Origin: Bacteroidota bacterium | GTDB lineage: Bacteria > Bacteroidota > Bacteroidia > Bacteroidales > Dysgonomonadaceae | Length of the DNA: 40,341 nucleotides | NCBI GenBank assembly: GCA_023399295.1 | Contig: JAEWQF010000013.1 | Location: 1-40,341, forward strand | Direction of reading: 5' to 3' | Shown: positions 1 to 8,219 of the stretch, piece by piece | How positions within the stretch are numbered: the first letter of the stretch is position 1 | How the letters are laid out: every line of letters begins with the position of its first letter | Notes under the pieces: generated by a model | Told to the model about the DNA's origin: nothing | Databases searched by the model: none | Seen by the model: the letters and a program-made list of their open reading frames with translations, nothing else | Made by a program: the position numbers and the translations under genes

Positions 1-188
1 TCGGACTGGGTGGTTATTACGAAACCGGTATCCTCGATACGGAGGTAACCTACTATGATACTGGTGCAGCGGCTCCCAACGTGACCGACGCGCATTTCCA
101 GCTGCCCTTCCCGGACACTGATCTGACCATGAACCCCAACCTGCTGTTGGATCCGGTAGAGTTTGACCTGTCGACCATTCAATATTAA
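1..188 (+). CDS. SusD/RagB-family outer-membrane lipoprotein, C-terminal end (5' truncated by window edge)
   Basis: The frame is open from base 3 to the TAA at 186-188 and gives about 61 residues. It contains the phrase LPFPDTDLTMNPNLL, which is the characteristic ending of SusD/RagB proteins (a LPIP..E...NP.L-like motif just before the C-terminus). SusD proteins are surface lipoproteins that cap a SusC TonB-dependent transporter and bind the target glycan. The following lipoprotein gene starts 20 bp downstream, which is the usual SusC-SusD-SGBP order, so the missing SusC should lie to the left of the window. The family call rests only on the tail. The context says the complex serves beta-mannan or glucomannan uptake, and that is inference. 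Confidence 0.8.
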   Translation, partial: GLGGYYETGILDTEVTYYDTGAAAPNVTDAHFQLPFPDTDLTMNPNLLLDPVEFDLSTIQY

Positions 189-207
189 ACAAGAGGAGAT
201 ACATCAT

Positions 208-1449
208 ATGAAAAAGATAGATACAAATAAAATTGGATGGTCGCTGCTACTGCTGCTGATCGCCCTCTTCACCTTCGGAGTGCAGTCGTGCGACGACAAC
301 CCCGACAAGTTCGAGCTGACCGAAGGAATACCTGAGATATACTACGTGAGAGTTCCGGCTCCTGAATCAGCTGACTCGCTGTTGGTGAAAGCTTTCATGG
401 ACAACAGCATCGTGCTGGTGGGGAAGAATCTGACCAGCATCCGTGAGATGTGGTTCAACGACAAGAAAGCGATCCTCAACTCCAGCTTCATCACCGACAA
501 CAACCTCTTTGTCACCATCCCAAAGGAGATCCCCGGGGTGGTCACCGACAAGATTTATATGATTACCAGGGGGAACGACACCGTCACCTATGATTTTGGT
601 GTACAGGTGCCTGGCCCGGTGGTTTCGCGCATCTCGAATGAGTACGCGCACGACGGACACGTGGCCATCCTCTATGGTGATTACTTCATCGACGATCCCA
701 ACGTGCCGCTCACCATTTCAATGGCAGGCAACATCCCTGTCACCGAGATCATCAGCATCGAGAAGACCAAGGTCACCTTCCGCATACCCGAGGGAGCACA
801 GAAGGGTTACCTCAATGTGAAGTCGATCTATGGTACTGCTCGCTCGAAGTTCCAGTTCCGTGACGACCGCGGTATGATCCTCGACTGGGATAACACCAAC
901 GCCGCCGGAGGATGGCGCGCCGGCAAGATCAAGAACAGCGATCCGGAAGGGATCAGCGGCAACTATGTCTACTTCACCGGTTCGCTCGATGGTGATCCGA
1001 CCGTCGACTGGGCCGAGGATGACTTCTCGTTCAACCTCTGGGGTTCGGCCAACGGACGTCCTCAGGGAGACCTCTTCCCCTCCGACCCGGCCAACTCCAC
1101 CCTCAAGTTCGAGGTGAACGTGACGCAGCCATGGTCCTCACTGGCACTGCAGATGATCTTTACCCCCTGGTCCACCAGGGATACCAACGGTTACATCTCC
1201 GACGGCACCACGTCGCGTGGTCTCTGGAGACCCTGGGAGAGCAGCGGCAGCTACGTGACCGATGGATGGGAGACCGTTTCGGTGCCCCTTACCGAGTTCA
1301 AGTACGATCACGCCGGCGGTTCGCTGGAGATGGCACCCAAGGGAAACTATGGAGGACTTACCTTCTTCGTCTACAATGGAGGGATCCCCGGTACCGCATG
1401 TACCCCTTACATCTGCATCGACAATATCCGAGTTGTTCCGAACGAATAA
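208..1449 (+). CDS. Surface glycan-binding lipoprotein (SusE/F position, IPT/TIG domains plus C-terminal binding domain)
   Basis: I start at ATG 208 (413 aa) because an AGGAG ribosome-binding site lies at about 192-197 and the reading from there begins MKKIDTNK followed by a hydrophobic stretch and a cysteine (VQSC), a lipoprotein signal. The open frame extends 15 codons further but without a signal sequence. Two IPT/TIG-like beta-sandwiches appear to span roughly residues 40-120 and 120-210. The last 200 residues form an aromatic-rich, beta-predicted domain (several Trp and Tyr, motif WDNTNAAGGW near its start) of the kind seen in SGBP-B-type glycan-binding proteins. It follows the SusD tail directly and precedes a second IPT lipoprotein, so it is probably exported to the cell surface to hold mannan chains. 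No catalytic motif is seen. Confidence 0.8.
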   Translation: MKKIDTNKIGWSLLLLLIALFTFGVQSCDDNPDKFELTEGIPEIYYVRVPAPESADSLLVKAFMDNSIVLVGKNLTSIREMWFNDKKAILNSSFITDNNLFVTIPKEIPGVVTDKIYMITRGNDTVTYDFGVQVPGPVVSRISNEYAHDGHVAILYGDYFIDDPNVPLTISMAGNIPVTEIISIEKTKVTFRIPEGAQKGYLNVKSIYGTARSKFQFRDDRGMILDWDNTNAAGGWRAGKIKNSDPEGISGNYVYFTGSLDGDPTVDWAEDDFSFNLWGSANGRPQGDLFPSDPANSTLKFEVNVTQPWSSLALQMIFTPWSTRDTNGYISDGTTSRGLWRPWESSGSYVTDGWETVSVPLTEFKYDHAGGSLEMAPKGNYGGLTFFVYNGGIPGTACTPYICIDNIRVVPNE

Positions 1450-1455
1450 AATCAA

Positions 1456-3810
1456 ATGAATATGAAAAATATACTTACTAGAAAAAACAGATGGTCCGGC
1501 ATGGCACTCCTCATGCTGTTAATGGGCAGCATCCTGCTGTTGCCATCCTGTGATAAGGAGGAGATGAACAACGATCCCCTGCTGCAATCGTTCGGACCCT
1601 CCCCCGCACTGCGTGGCGGGGAACTCCGTTTCATCGGACAGAACCTGGGAGAGGTCACCGCGGTGATCTTCCCCGGCGTGACCGGCGGTACCGTGCAGGT
1701 GACCGACATCATCACCGTAAACGAACGGGAGATCAAGGTGATGATCCCGCAAGAGGCCGGTGTAGGCATTTTGACGCTGGTCACCACCAGCGGTGAGATC
1801 CAGACACGCACACCGCTCACCTTCTCTGAACCGATTTCCATCAGCAAGGTATCGCCCCTGAAGGTGAAGGCGGGTGAGACACTCACCATCGAGGGAGACT
1901 ACCTCAACCTGATCAAACGGGTGATCTTTGTCGACAACGTGGCAGTGGAGGCTGCTGCCTTCCTGCCGGGACAGACACGCAAGAAGCTGCAGGTGACAGT
2001 GCCCGCAGAGGCACAGAGCGGCAAAATCATCCTCTCCAATGCGGAAGAGATGCCTATCGAGCTCTATTCCGACAGCGAGGTGGAGGTAGTACTTCCCTCC
2101 GTAACAGCACCTGCCGACCTGACCGGCAAGAAGCCGGGTGAGGTGATTGAGATTGCCGGATCGGATTTTGATCTGGTGGTCACTCTGCTCATGCCCAATG
2201 GTGATGAGGTCCCGTTTGATGTGATTGAAACCGAGGCGGGAGAGTCGATACGCTTCACCCTGCCTGCCAACATGACCGATGGTGTAGTGATCGTTCTTCC
2301 CGCATCAGGCGTGGAGGTGGCCATTGCCAACATCGGCCTGGCGCTGCCTGCCAACGTGGTAGCCACTCCGGCAGTGGATCTGCGCGCAGGTGACCTGATC
2401 ACCCTGAAAGGGTTGAACATGGAGCTTGTCACCTCTCTCACCTTCCCCGGTGTGGCGGAAGATGTGGAACCTGTAAGCCAGTCAGCTACAGAGGTAACAG
2501 TGACGATGCCCGACGCGGCTACCAGTGGCAACTTGCTGCTCAACACCGGCAGCGGTGTCTCGGTCGAAGTGGCCATCGAAACACTCAAGCCTACCTTCAC
2601 AGCCTATGAGAACAGCACGGTCCCATTGGGTGACAATGTGGTGATCACCGGTGAGGATCTCGATCTGGTAGCCAGGGTACAGTTCACCGGTGGTGCCGAG
2701 GTGGAGGTGAGCAGCGGTTCACCCGCCAGCCTGACGGTTGCCATGCCGACGATGAACGTGGAGAGTGGTATCCTGACCCTCTTCATGGCCAACGGTGAAA
2801 GCGTGGAGATCGCGTCGCTCACCATTGAAGCGCCTCAGTTTGCCTACTTCCCGGTGTTGCCGGGTGAGGAGGATGAGCCCAACAAGGGAGGCACCGTGAT
2901 GTCGATCGGCATCACCAACGGTGACAAGCTGACGGGAGTAGAGGTAGATGGAACGGCTGTGCAGTACATCATCAACAACAATCTGCTCTACTTTGAGATA
3001 CCGCAGCTGGCCAATGCCAACAGCAAGGTGAAGCTGATCTCCTCCAACGGCGAGATCATCTACAGCATCGCCTTTGTCCCGGCCACCGATGTGGAGATCG
3101 TGATCTTCAACACGCTCACCGACCTGGGCAACTGGAGCGATCCCCGTGTTATGATCCCGGCCAGCGAGTTTGATAGGGATATCCCCGCCGATGCCAAGAT
3201 GAAGATCTACTTCGCCCAGAAAGAGGCGTGGGGACAGGTACAGTTCAACGACGGCAACTGGAGCAACGACGGCATCTTCTTCCCCGAGCTGGGCGGCGCC
3301 TATCTCACTACCGACAATGCTGGCGGCAAGGATGCGAAAGAGATCGAGCTCACGCTGACACCCGAGCTGGTGCAACGCTTCCGTGACAACAACGGCATCG
3401 TGCTGCAGGGTTCCGACTGGATCATCTCGAAGATCTCGATCAAATACCAGATACCCCTGGAGAAAACAGTCTGGACCGGTGAGGTAGACTTGGGCGCCTG
3501 GAGCATCAACTACGAGGTGAAACCACCCTCCATTTTCCTCGATGCAGGGGTCAAGGCAGGTATGACGCTGCGGATCTATGTCGATTCCTACGGTCCCGAA
3601 CCCAAGGTTCAGTTCTTCAACGGCCACTGGGAACGCATCTACGGTGATATCTCCATTGATGCGACCAACAGTGCGGTCTGGAGTAGCAACGTGATCACCC
3701 TGCCGATCGATGCCACGATAGCAGCCAACCTCAGAGAGTACATCGATTGGGGCTACTGTCTCATTGTGCAGGGCCAGGATTGTAAATTGAAGAAGATTAC
3801 CATCGAATAG
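1456..3810 (+). CDS. Large multi-IPT surface glycan-binding lipoprotein with a duplicated C-terminal module
   Basis: 784 aa. Translation starts at ATG 1456 or ATG 1462. The N-terminus is a lipoprotein signal ending LLLPSC, with the cysteine at about residue 33. From about residue 38 to 540 I count six successive IPT/TIG-like units of about 80 residues, each opening with a G(D/E).(I/V/L)...G..L pattern followed by a (V/F).(I/L/M)P strand. The sixth is divergent. Residues about 542-667 and 668-784 are two copies of another module. They share a GNWS/GAWS turn, a VQF.(N/D)G.W motif and an ending like IVLQGSDW/IVQGQDC. The gene starts 6 bp after the previous one and is surely co-transcribed with it. 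The role is inferred: a long stalk carrying two glycan-binding tips on the cell surface. No enzymatic residues are seen. Confidence 0.75.
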   Translation: MNMKNILTRKNRWSGMALLMLLMGSILLLPSCDKEEMNNDPLLQSFGPSPALRGGELRFIGQNLGEVTAVIFPGVTGGTVQVTDIITVNEREIKVMIPQEAGVGILTLVTTSGEIQTRTPLTFSEPISISKVSPLKVKAGETLTIEGDYLNLIKRVIFVDNVAVEAAAFLPGQTRKKLQVTVPAEAQSGKIILSNAEEMPIELYSDSEVEVVLPSVTAPADLTGKKPGEVIEIAGSDFDLVVTLLMPNGDEVPFDVIETEAGESIRFTLPANMTDGVVIVLPASGVEVAIANIGLALPANVVATPAVDLRAGDLITLKGLNMELVTSLTFPGVAEDVEPVSQSATEVTVTMPDAATSGNLLLNTGSGVSVEVAIETLKPTFTAYENSTVPLGDNVVITGEDLDLVARVQFTGGAEVEVSSGSPASLTVAMPTMNVESGILTLFMANGESVEIASLTIEAPQFAYFPVLPGEEDEPNKGGTVMSIGITNGDKLTGVEVDGTAVQYIINNNLLYFEIPQLANANSKVKLISSNGEIIYSIAFVPATDVEIVIFNTLTDLGNWSDPRVMIPASEFDRDIPADAKMKIYFAQKEAWGQVQFNDGNWSNDGIFFPELGGAYLTTDNAGGKDAKEIELTLTPELVQRFRDNNGIVLQGSDWIISKISIKYQIPLEKTVWTGEVDLGAWSINYEVKPPSIFLDAGVKAGMTLRIYVDSYGPEPKVQFFNGHWERIYGDISIDATNSAVWSSNVITLPIDATIAANLREYIDWGYCLIVQGQDCKLKKITIE

Positions 3811-3828
3811 AATTTATGAGTCTGAGAC

Positions 3829-3865
3829 TTTCTGAACCGGCCAATACAAGTGACCGGTTCAGGAA
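3829..3865. terminator. Hairpin between the binding-protein genes and the GH2 gene (terminator-like or mRNA-processing)
   Basis: Twelve-base arms TTTCTGAACCGG (3829-3840) and CCGGTTCAGGAA (3854-3865) pair with one mismatch around a 13-nt loop. The inner nine pairs, CTGAACCGG/CCGGTTCAG, are perfect. No T-run follows, so it is not a classic intrinsic terminator. It lies 18 bp after the stop codon of the second binding-protein gene and 54 bp before the GH2 start. It could act as a partial terminator or 3' stability element that sets higher expression of the susC/D/binding-protein segment than of the enzymes downstream. That function is inference. Confidence 0.45.
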
Positions 3866-3919
3866 GCTTCTCTGAATAGTCAGTGCCGGTTTCAAAACAG
3901 GCGCTTAATAGTAAAAAAA

Positions 3920-6739
3920 ATGATTCGAAAAATCATTTTATGGTCTGTTGTATGCCTGCTGATCGGCTGTGGTGAGGATGATACCGCCTTTGAAGAAAGG
4001 GAGTTTATCTCCCTGGAGGGAGCCTGGACAACCGCTCTTGGTCAGATCCGCCTGCCGGGTAGTGTCGACGAGAGTCGCCTGGCACCACGCAACAGCGACA
4101 CCCTCACCACAGGTCGACTGACACGGTTGCATCCCTACGAAGGCAGCATCACCTACAACCGCGAGGTGGAGATTCCCGCATCCTCGGCACACAAGGAGTG
4201 GCGGCTCATCATGGAACGCACCAAACCTTCCACGCTTTGGGTCGATGGCGACAGTGTGGGCAGCAGTTCATTGATCCTCTCACCGCAAGTATACACCCTC
4301 GGTCGGTTGTCCCCAGGGAAGCACATGCTGTCGATCCGGATTGACAACAGCCCCGCTTCTGTTCCTGCCGGGATACATGGATCACATGCCTGGAGCGATG
4401 CCACCCAGACCAACTGGAACGGCATCATCGGGCGGTTCGGGCTGGAAGCCAACGAGGGGCTCTTGATCGAAGCGCTGCAGCTTTATCCCGATATCACATC
4501 GCGCACGGCACAGGTCAAGGCACTGATCCATTCGCCCGAAAACGGAGAGGCACAACTCATCGTGCGCGGTGATGCCTGGAACACCGACAGACGCGGTTCA
4601 ATTCCCGAACAGAGGATTACGCTGGCCCTCGTAAAAGGGAACAACAGCTGCAATTTCAAGATCGATACCGGCAAGGAGCAACTCCTGTGGAGCGAGTTCG
4701 ATCCGGCACTTTACAAGGTACATTTCGAGCTCTCATTCCGCGACAGGAAAGATCTGTTTACCCTTGACATCGGATTGCGCCACTTTACAACCGAAGGTAC
4801 CCAATTCCGCATCAATTCGTTGAGGACTTTTTTAAGAGGAAAGAACGATGCCGCAGTCTTCCCCCTCACCGGCTATCCTTCCATGGAGAAGGAGGAGTGG
4901 AAGAGGCAGATGCGCATCGCAAAGGAGTATGGGATCAACCACTACCGTTTTCATTCCTGGACACCGCCCCAGGCCGCTTTTGAGGCTGCCAACGAGGAGG
5001 GAATCTACATCCAGGCCGAACTGCCCTACTGGGGTACGATGGATGCAGCGAATCATTCGCTCAACCGCTTCCTGATACAGGAGGGGGAGGAGTTGCTCAA
5101 CGTGTATGGCAACAATCCCTCATTCGTGATGATGGCCCTGGGAAACGAGCTGGGTGGTGACATCGATTGCATGCGCTGGCTGGTGGAGAGGTTCAGGGGT
5201 GGTGACAACCGCCGCCTCTACGCCTATGGATCCAACAATTTCCTGGGCACGGCGGGACCTCAGTCGGGTGAGGATTACTTCGTTGCCTGCAGGGTGGGAG
5301 GCCAGGTGGGTTCTGACGACTATTCGATGCACGCCAGGTCTACCTTCTCTTTTGCCGATGCGATGGAGGGAGGATACCTGAACGGCACCTATCCCTCCAC
5401 GGAGCGTACCTTCAACAAGGCGGTGGAAGCGAGTGGCGTGCCGGTCATCAGCCATGAGAACGGTCAATTCCAGGTATACCCCGACTACGATGAGATCAGG
5501 AAATACAAAGGGGTGTTGTACCCCTACAACATGGAGATCTTCCGGCAGCGCCTACTGGAGAAGGGGATGGCCGATCAGGCCGCCGATTTTCACCGTGCCA
5601 CCGGTCGTTTCGCTGCCCTCTGCTACAAGGCGGATATCGAGATGTGCCTTCGTACACCCGGCTTCGGGGGATTCCAACTGCTCGATCTGCAGGATTATCC
5701 CGGGCAGGGAAGTGCCTATGTCGGACTGCTGGATGCATTCATGGATAGCAAGGGTGCAATCACTCCCGAAGCGTTCCGTGAGTTTTCTGACCGCATCGTT
5801 CCATTGGCGGTGATGCCCCGTTACTGCTGGAGCAACGGAGACACTCTCACAGCACGGCTGTTGATCAGCAATTGGTCTGCTGAACCGATCAGAGGTGAGG
5901 AGATGAGATGGAGCCTTCGTGACGGGAACAGCGAAGGAGTGCTGGCCTCTGGAACGATCTCCGGTGTGGAAGTGGCTCAGGGCTCACTGACGGAGGTGGG
6001 CAGGATCAACGCCTCATTGCAGTCGGTCGATCGTGCCGTGCAACTTCTGTTGGTGCTGGAAGTGGGGTCACACATCAATCGTTACCCGCTGTGGGTCTAC
6101 CCCGAGAAGGAGGAACCGACATATCCTGAAATTGAACAAACCACCTCGCTGCAACATGCACTGGCGTTGTTGAAGCAGGGCAGGAAGGTGTTGTACTCCC
6201 CCAACCATGCTGCGATAGCCGGAAATTCAGTGGGAGGCTCGTTTACTCCCGATTATTGGAACTATGCGATGTTCAAAGGCATCTCGGAGAGCGTGGGACG
6301 GGAGGTATCACCCGGTACCCTCTCCATATTGACCAATCCTGCGCACCCCCTTTTCCGAGAGTTCCCCACCGAGATGCACAGCAACTGGCAATGGTGGATT
6401 ATTGTGAAGCATGCACGACCCCTCATCCTGGACCGGACACCCCACGAGTACAAGCCGTTGATTCAGGTGATCGACAACATCGAACGCAACCACAAGCTGG
6501 GCCTGCTCCTTGAGGCACGCTCCGGCGAAGGGAAGCTGCTGGTGAACTTGTGCGACCTGGAGGCGATCGCCGACAAACCCGAAGGGAGACAATACCGGCG
6601 CGCACTGCTGCAGTATATGGTTTCTCCCGATTTTAATCCCGAAACGGTGTTGAGCGAGGATGTACTGACCAACCTCTTTACCACCAAGGTGGAAGGGAAG
6701 GTGATCACCGGTGAAAAGAACATTACCAGCTACCAGTAA
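3920..6739 (+). CDS. Glycoside hydrolase family 2 lipoprotein (beta-mannosidase/beta-galactosidase-type)
   Basis: 939 aa. The start MIRKIILWSVVCLLIGC is a lipoprotein signal with its cysteine at residue 17. Residues about 30-200 are the galactose-binding-like sugar-binding domain (motif YNREVEIP, then GIIGRFGLEA), about 200-290 an Ig-like domain, and about 290-640 the TIM barrel. The barrel holds the two GH2 glutamates: acid/base Glu410 in GNELGG and nucleophile Glu513 in SHENGQ. The phrase NHYRFHSWTPP is typical of a Bacteroidota GH2 subgroup. The C-terminal 300 residues are a beta-sandwich-rich tail. Retaining exo-beta-glycosidase activity follows from the family. The actual sugar is not visible, and in a mannan locus beta-mannosidase or side-chain beta-galactosidase is most plausible. 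It acts outside the cytoplasm, probably periplasm-facing or on the surface. Confidence 0.8.
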   Translation: MIRKIILWSVVCLLIGCGEDDTAFEEREFISLEGAWTTALGQIRLPGSVDESRLAPRNSDTLTTGRLTRLHPYEGSITYNREVEIPASSAHKEWRLIMERTKPSTLWVDGDSVGSSSLILSPQVYTLGRLSPGKHMLSIRIDNSPASVPAGIHGSHAWSDATQTNWNGIIGRFGLEANEGLLIEALQLYPDITSRTAQVKALIHSPENGEAQLIVRGDAWNTDRRGSIPEQRITLALVKGNNSCNFKIDTGKEQLLWSEFDPALYKVHFELSFRDRKDLFTLDIGLRHFTTEGTQFRINSLRTFLRGKNDAAVFPLTGYPSMEKEEWKRQMRIAKEYGINHYRFHSWTPPQAAFEAANEEGIYIQAELPYWGTMDAANHSLNRFLIQEGEELLNVYGNNPSFVMMALGNELGGDIDCMRWLVERFRGGDNRRLYAYGSNNFLGTAGPQSGEDYFVACRVGGQVGSDDYSMHARSTFSFADAMEGGYLNGTYPSTERTFNKAVEASGVPVISHENGQFQVYPDYDEIRKYKGVLYPYNMEIFRQRLLEKGMADQAADFHRATGRFAALCYKADIEMCLRTPGFGGFQLLDLQDYPGQGSAYVGLLDAFMDSKGAITPEAFREFSDRIVPLAVMPRYCWSNGDTLTARLLISNWSAEPIRGEEMRWSLRDGNSEGVLASGTISGVEVAQGSLTEVGRINASLQSVDRAVQLLLVLEVGSHINRYPLWVYPEKEEPTYPEIEQTTSLQHALALLKQGRKVLYSPNHAAIAGNSVGGSFTPDYWNYAMFKGISESVGREVSPGTLSILTNPAHPLFREFPTEMHSNWQWWIIVKHARPLILDRTPHEYKPLIQVIDNIERNHKLGLLLEARSGEGKLLVNLCDLEAIADKPEGRQYRRALLQYMVSPDFNPETVLSEDVLTNLFTTKVEGKVITGEKNITSYQ

Positions 6740-6794
6740 GAGGATGGATTCAGTGAGTGAACTTCCTGTTTATGAAGATGATAAGACAAGTGTG

Positions 6795-8210
6795 ATGAAG
6801 AGACCAGATAGAAATGCTCCACGTTACCGCCTATTGCTGTTGCAATTGCTGACGCTGTTGCTGCTGTTTTCCTGCTCGGAAGGCGGAGAGGAACCGCCTG
6901 TGGGCGACCCGCCACAATTGGTCTCCAGTGATCCTGCCAACGGCCAGACCGATGTGGCGGAGGGAATCACCGAGATCACACTTCGCTTCAATGTAAACGT
7001 GACACTTGCCCCTGCATCGCTGATCACGCTCAATGGACAGCAGGTTACCAACCTCTGGCGAGGATCCGGGGGAGAACTGAAAATGACGGTTCCACCGCTG
7101 CTGGCAACTACCGACTACACGCTTCTGCTTCCGGCACATACGGTGAAAGGTCCCACAGGACTTTCCAACCCCTCTGAGATCCGAATCACCTTCAAAACCC
7201 GTTCACCCGCACCACCGCGTGAGGGTCTCTCACCACAGGCGGAGAAGCTGCTGCTGTTCCTGAAAGAACAGGAGGGCAAGGCAACCCTCTCCGGTACCAT
7301 GGCCCACGTGGCCTGGAACACCAACGAGGCGGAGTGGGTACACCAGCATACCGGCAAGTGGCCGGCAATCAATTGCTTCGACTATGTCCATCTGCAATCA
7401 TCACCAGCCAACTGGATCGATTACGGCAAGACCACCGTGGTGGAGACATGGTGGAACAGCGGGGGTGTGGTGGCGGCATCCTGGCACTGGAACGTGCCGG
7501 CCAACAGCGGTGAGGAGGGCAGGTATGCCTTCTATTGGGGCAGCAAGCCGGAAGAGACGCTCTTCGATGTGCGAAAAGTGGATGATCCCGCTTCGGAGGA
7601 GTACCAAAGGATGATCGCCGATATCGACAAGCTATCCGGATACCTGAAATTACTGAAAGAGAAAAATATACCGGTTATCTGGCGCCCGCTGCATGAAGCG
7701 GCAGGCAACATCGGTGCCTACCCTGGTGGTACCGCCTGGTTCTGGTGGGGTGCCGGTGGTGCGGAGCCTTTTAAAAAACTCTGGCGACTGATGTTCGACC
7801 GGATGACAGTTCACCACGGTCTGGACAACCTGATTTGGGTCTGGACCTCGCAGATGAGCGATGCCGACTGGTTCCCGGGTGCCGACTGTGTGGATGTCGT
7901 GGGCAGGGATCTATACAATCAGCAGGCAGCCACCACCATCGGAAATGAATACACCACACTGCAACAACGTTATCCCGGCAAACCGGTCGCGCTGAGTGAG
8001 TGTGGCAGTGTGGCTGCCATCCCGACACAATGGAATGCCGGCGCCAGATGGATCTGGTTTATGCCCTGGTACGATTATGAGCGCACACTCGATCCCGGTA
8101 GCGAAGCGTTCCAGTTGAAGACCCATCAGCATGCACCCATCAGCTGGTGGGAAGTTGCCCTGGCACAGACCTATGTGCTCACACGCGATGAATTACCTGA
8201 CCTGAAATAA
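6795..8210 (+). CDS. GH26 endo-beta-mannanase-type lipoprotein with N-terminal Ig-like (Big_5) domain
   Basis: The frame is open from GTG 6711, overlapping the GH2 gene, but a lipoprotein signal only begins at ATG 6795 (MKRPDRN..., then a Leu-rich stretch ending FSC). I use that start, giving 471 aa. Residues about 35-140 are a Big_5-type Ig fold (SSDPANGQTDV near its start). The GH26 barrel follows from about residue 150. The acid/base is Glu301 in WRPLHEAAG and the nucleophile is Glu402 in ALSECG. These are the two GH26 signatures, and FWWGAGG follows the first as expected. GH26 enzymes hydrolyse beta-1,4-mannosyl bonds with retention. The extra domain suggests display on the outer surface, unlike the next gene. 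Clear family; endo-mannanase versus mannobiohydrolase mode cannot be read from sequence. Confidence 0.87.
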   Translation: MKRPDRNAPRYRLLLLQLLTLLLLFSCSEGGEEPPVGDPPQLVSSDPANGQTDVAEGITEITLRFNVNVTLAPASLITLNGQQVTNLWRGSGGELKMTVPPLLATTDYTLLLPAHTVKGPTGLSNPSEIRITFKTRSPAPPREGLSPQAEKLLLFLKEQEGKATLSGTMAHVAWNTNEAEWVHQHTGKWPAINCFDYVHLQSSPANWIDYGKTTVVETWWNSGGVVAASWHWNVPANSGEEGRYAFYWGSKPEETLFDVRKVDDPASEEYQRMIADIDKLSGYLKLLKEKNIPVIWRPLHEAAGNIGAYPGGTAWFWWGAGGAEPFKKLWRLMFDRMTVHHGLDNLIWVWTSQMSDADWFPGADCVDVVGRDLYNQQAATTIGNEYTTLQQRYPGKPVALSECGSVAAIPTQWNAGARWIWFMPWYDYERTLDPGSEAFQLKTHQHAPISWWEVALAQTYVLTRDELPDLK

Positions 8211-8219
8211 GAGATGCAT

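Noticed and set aside
2719..3627. Minus-strand open frame of 302 codons opposite the second binding protein
   Set aside because: Antisense to a well-supported lipoprotein. The translation is low in recognisable structure and the frame has no upstream signals.
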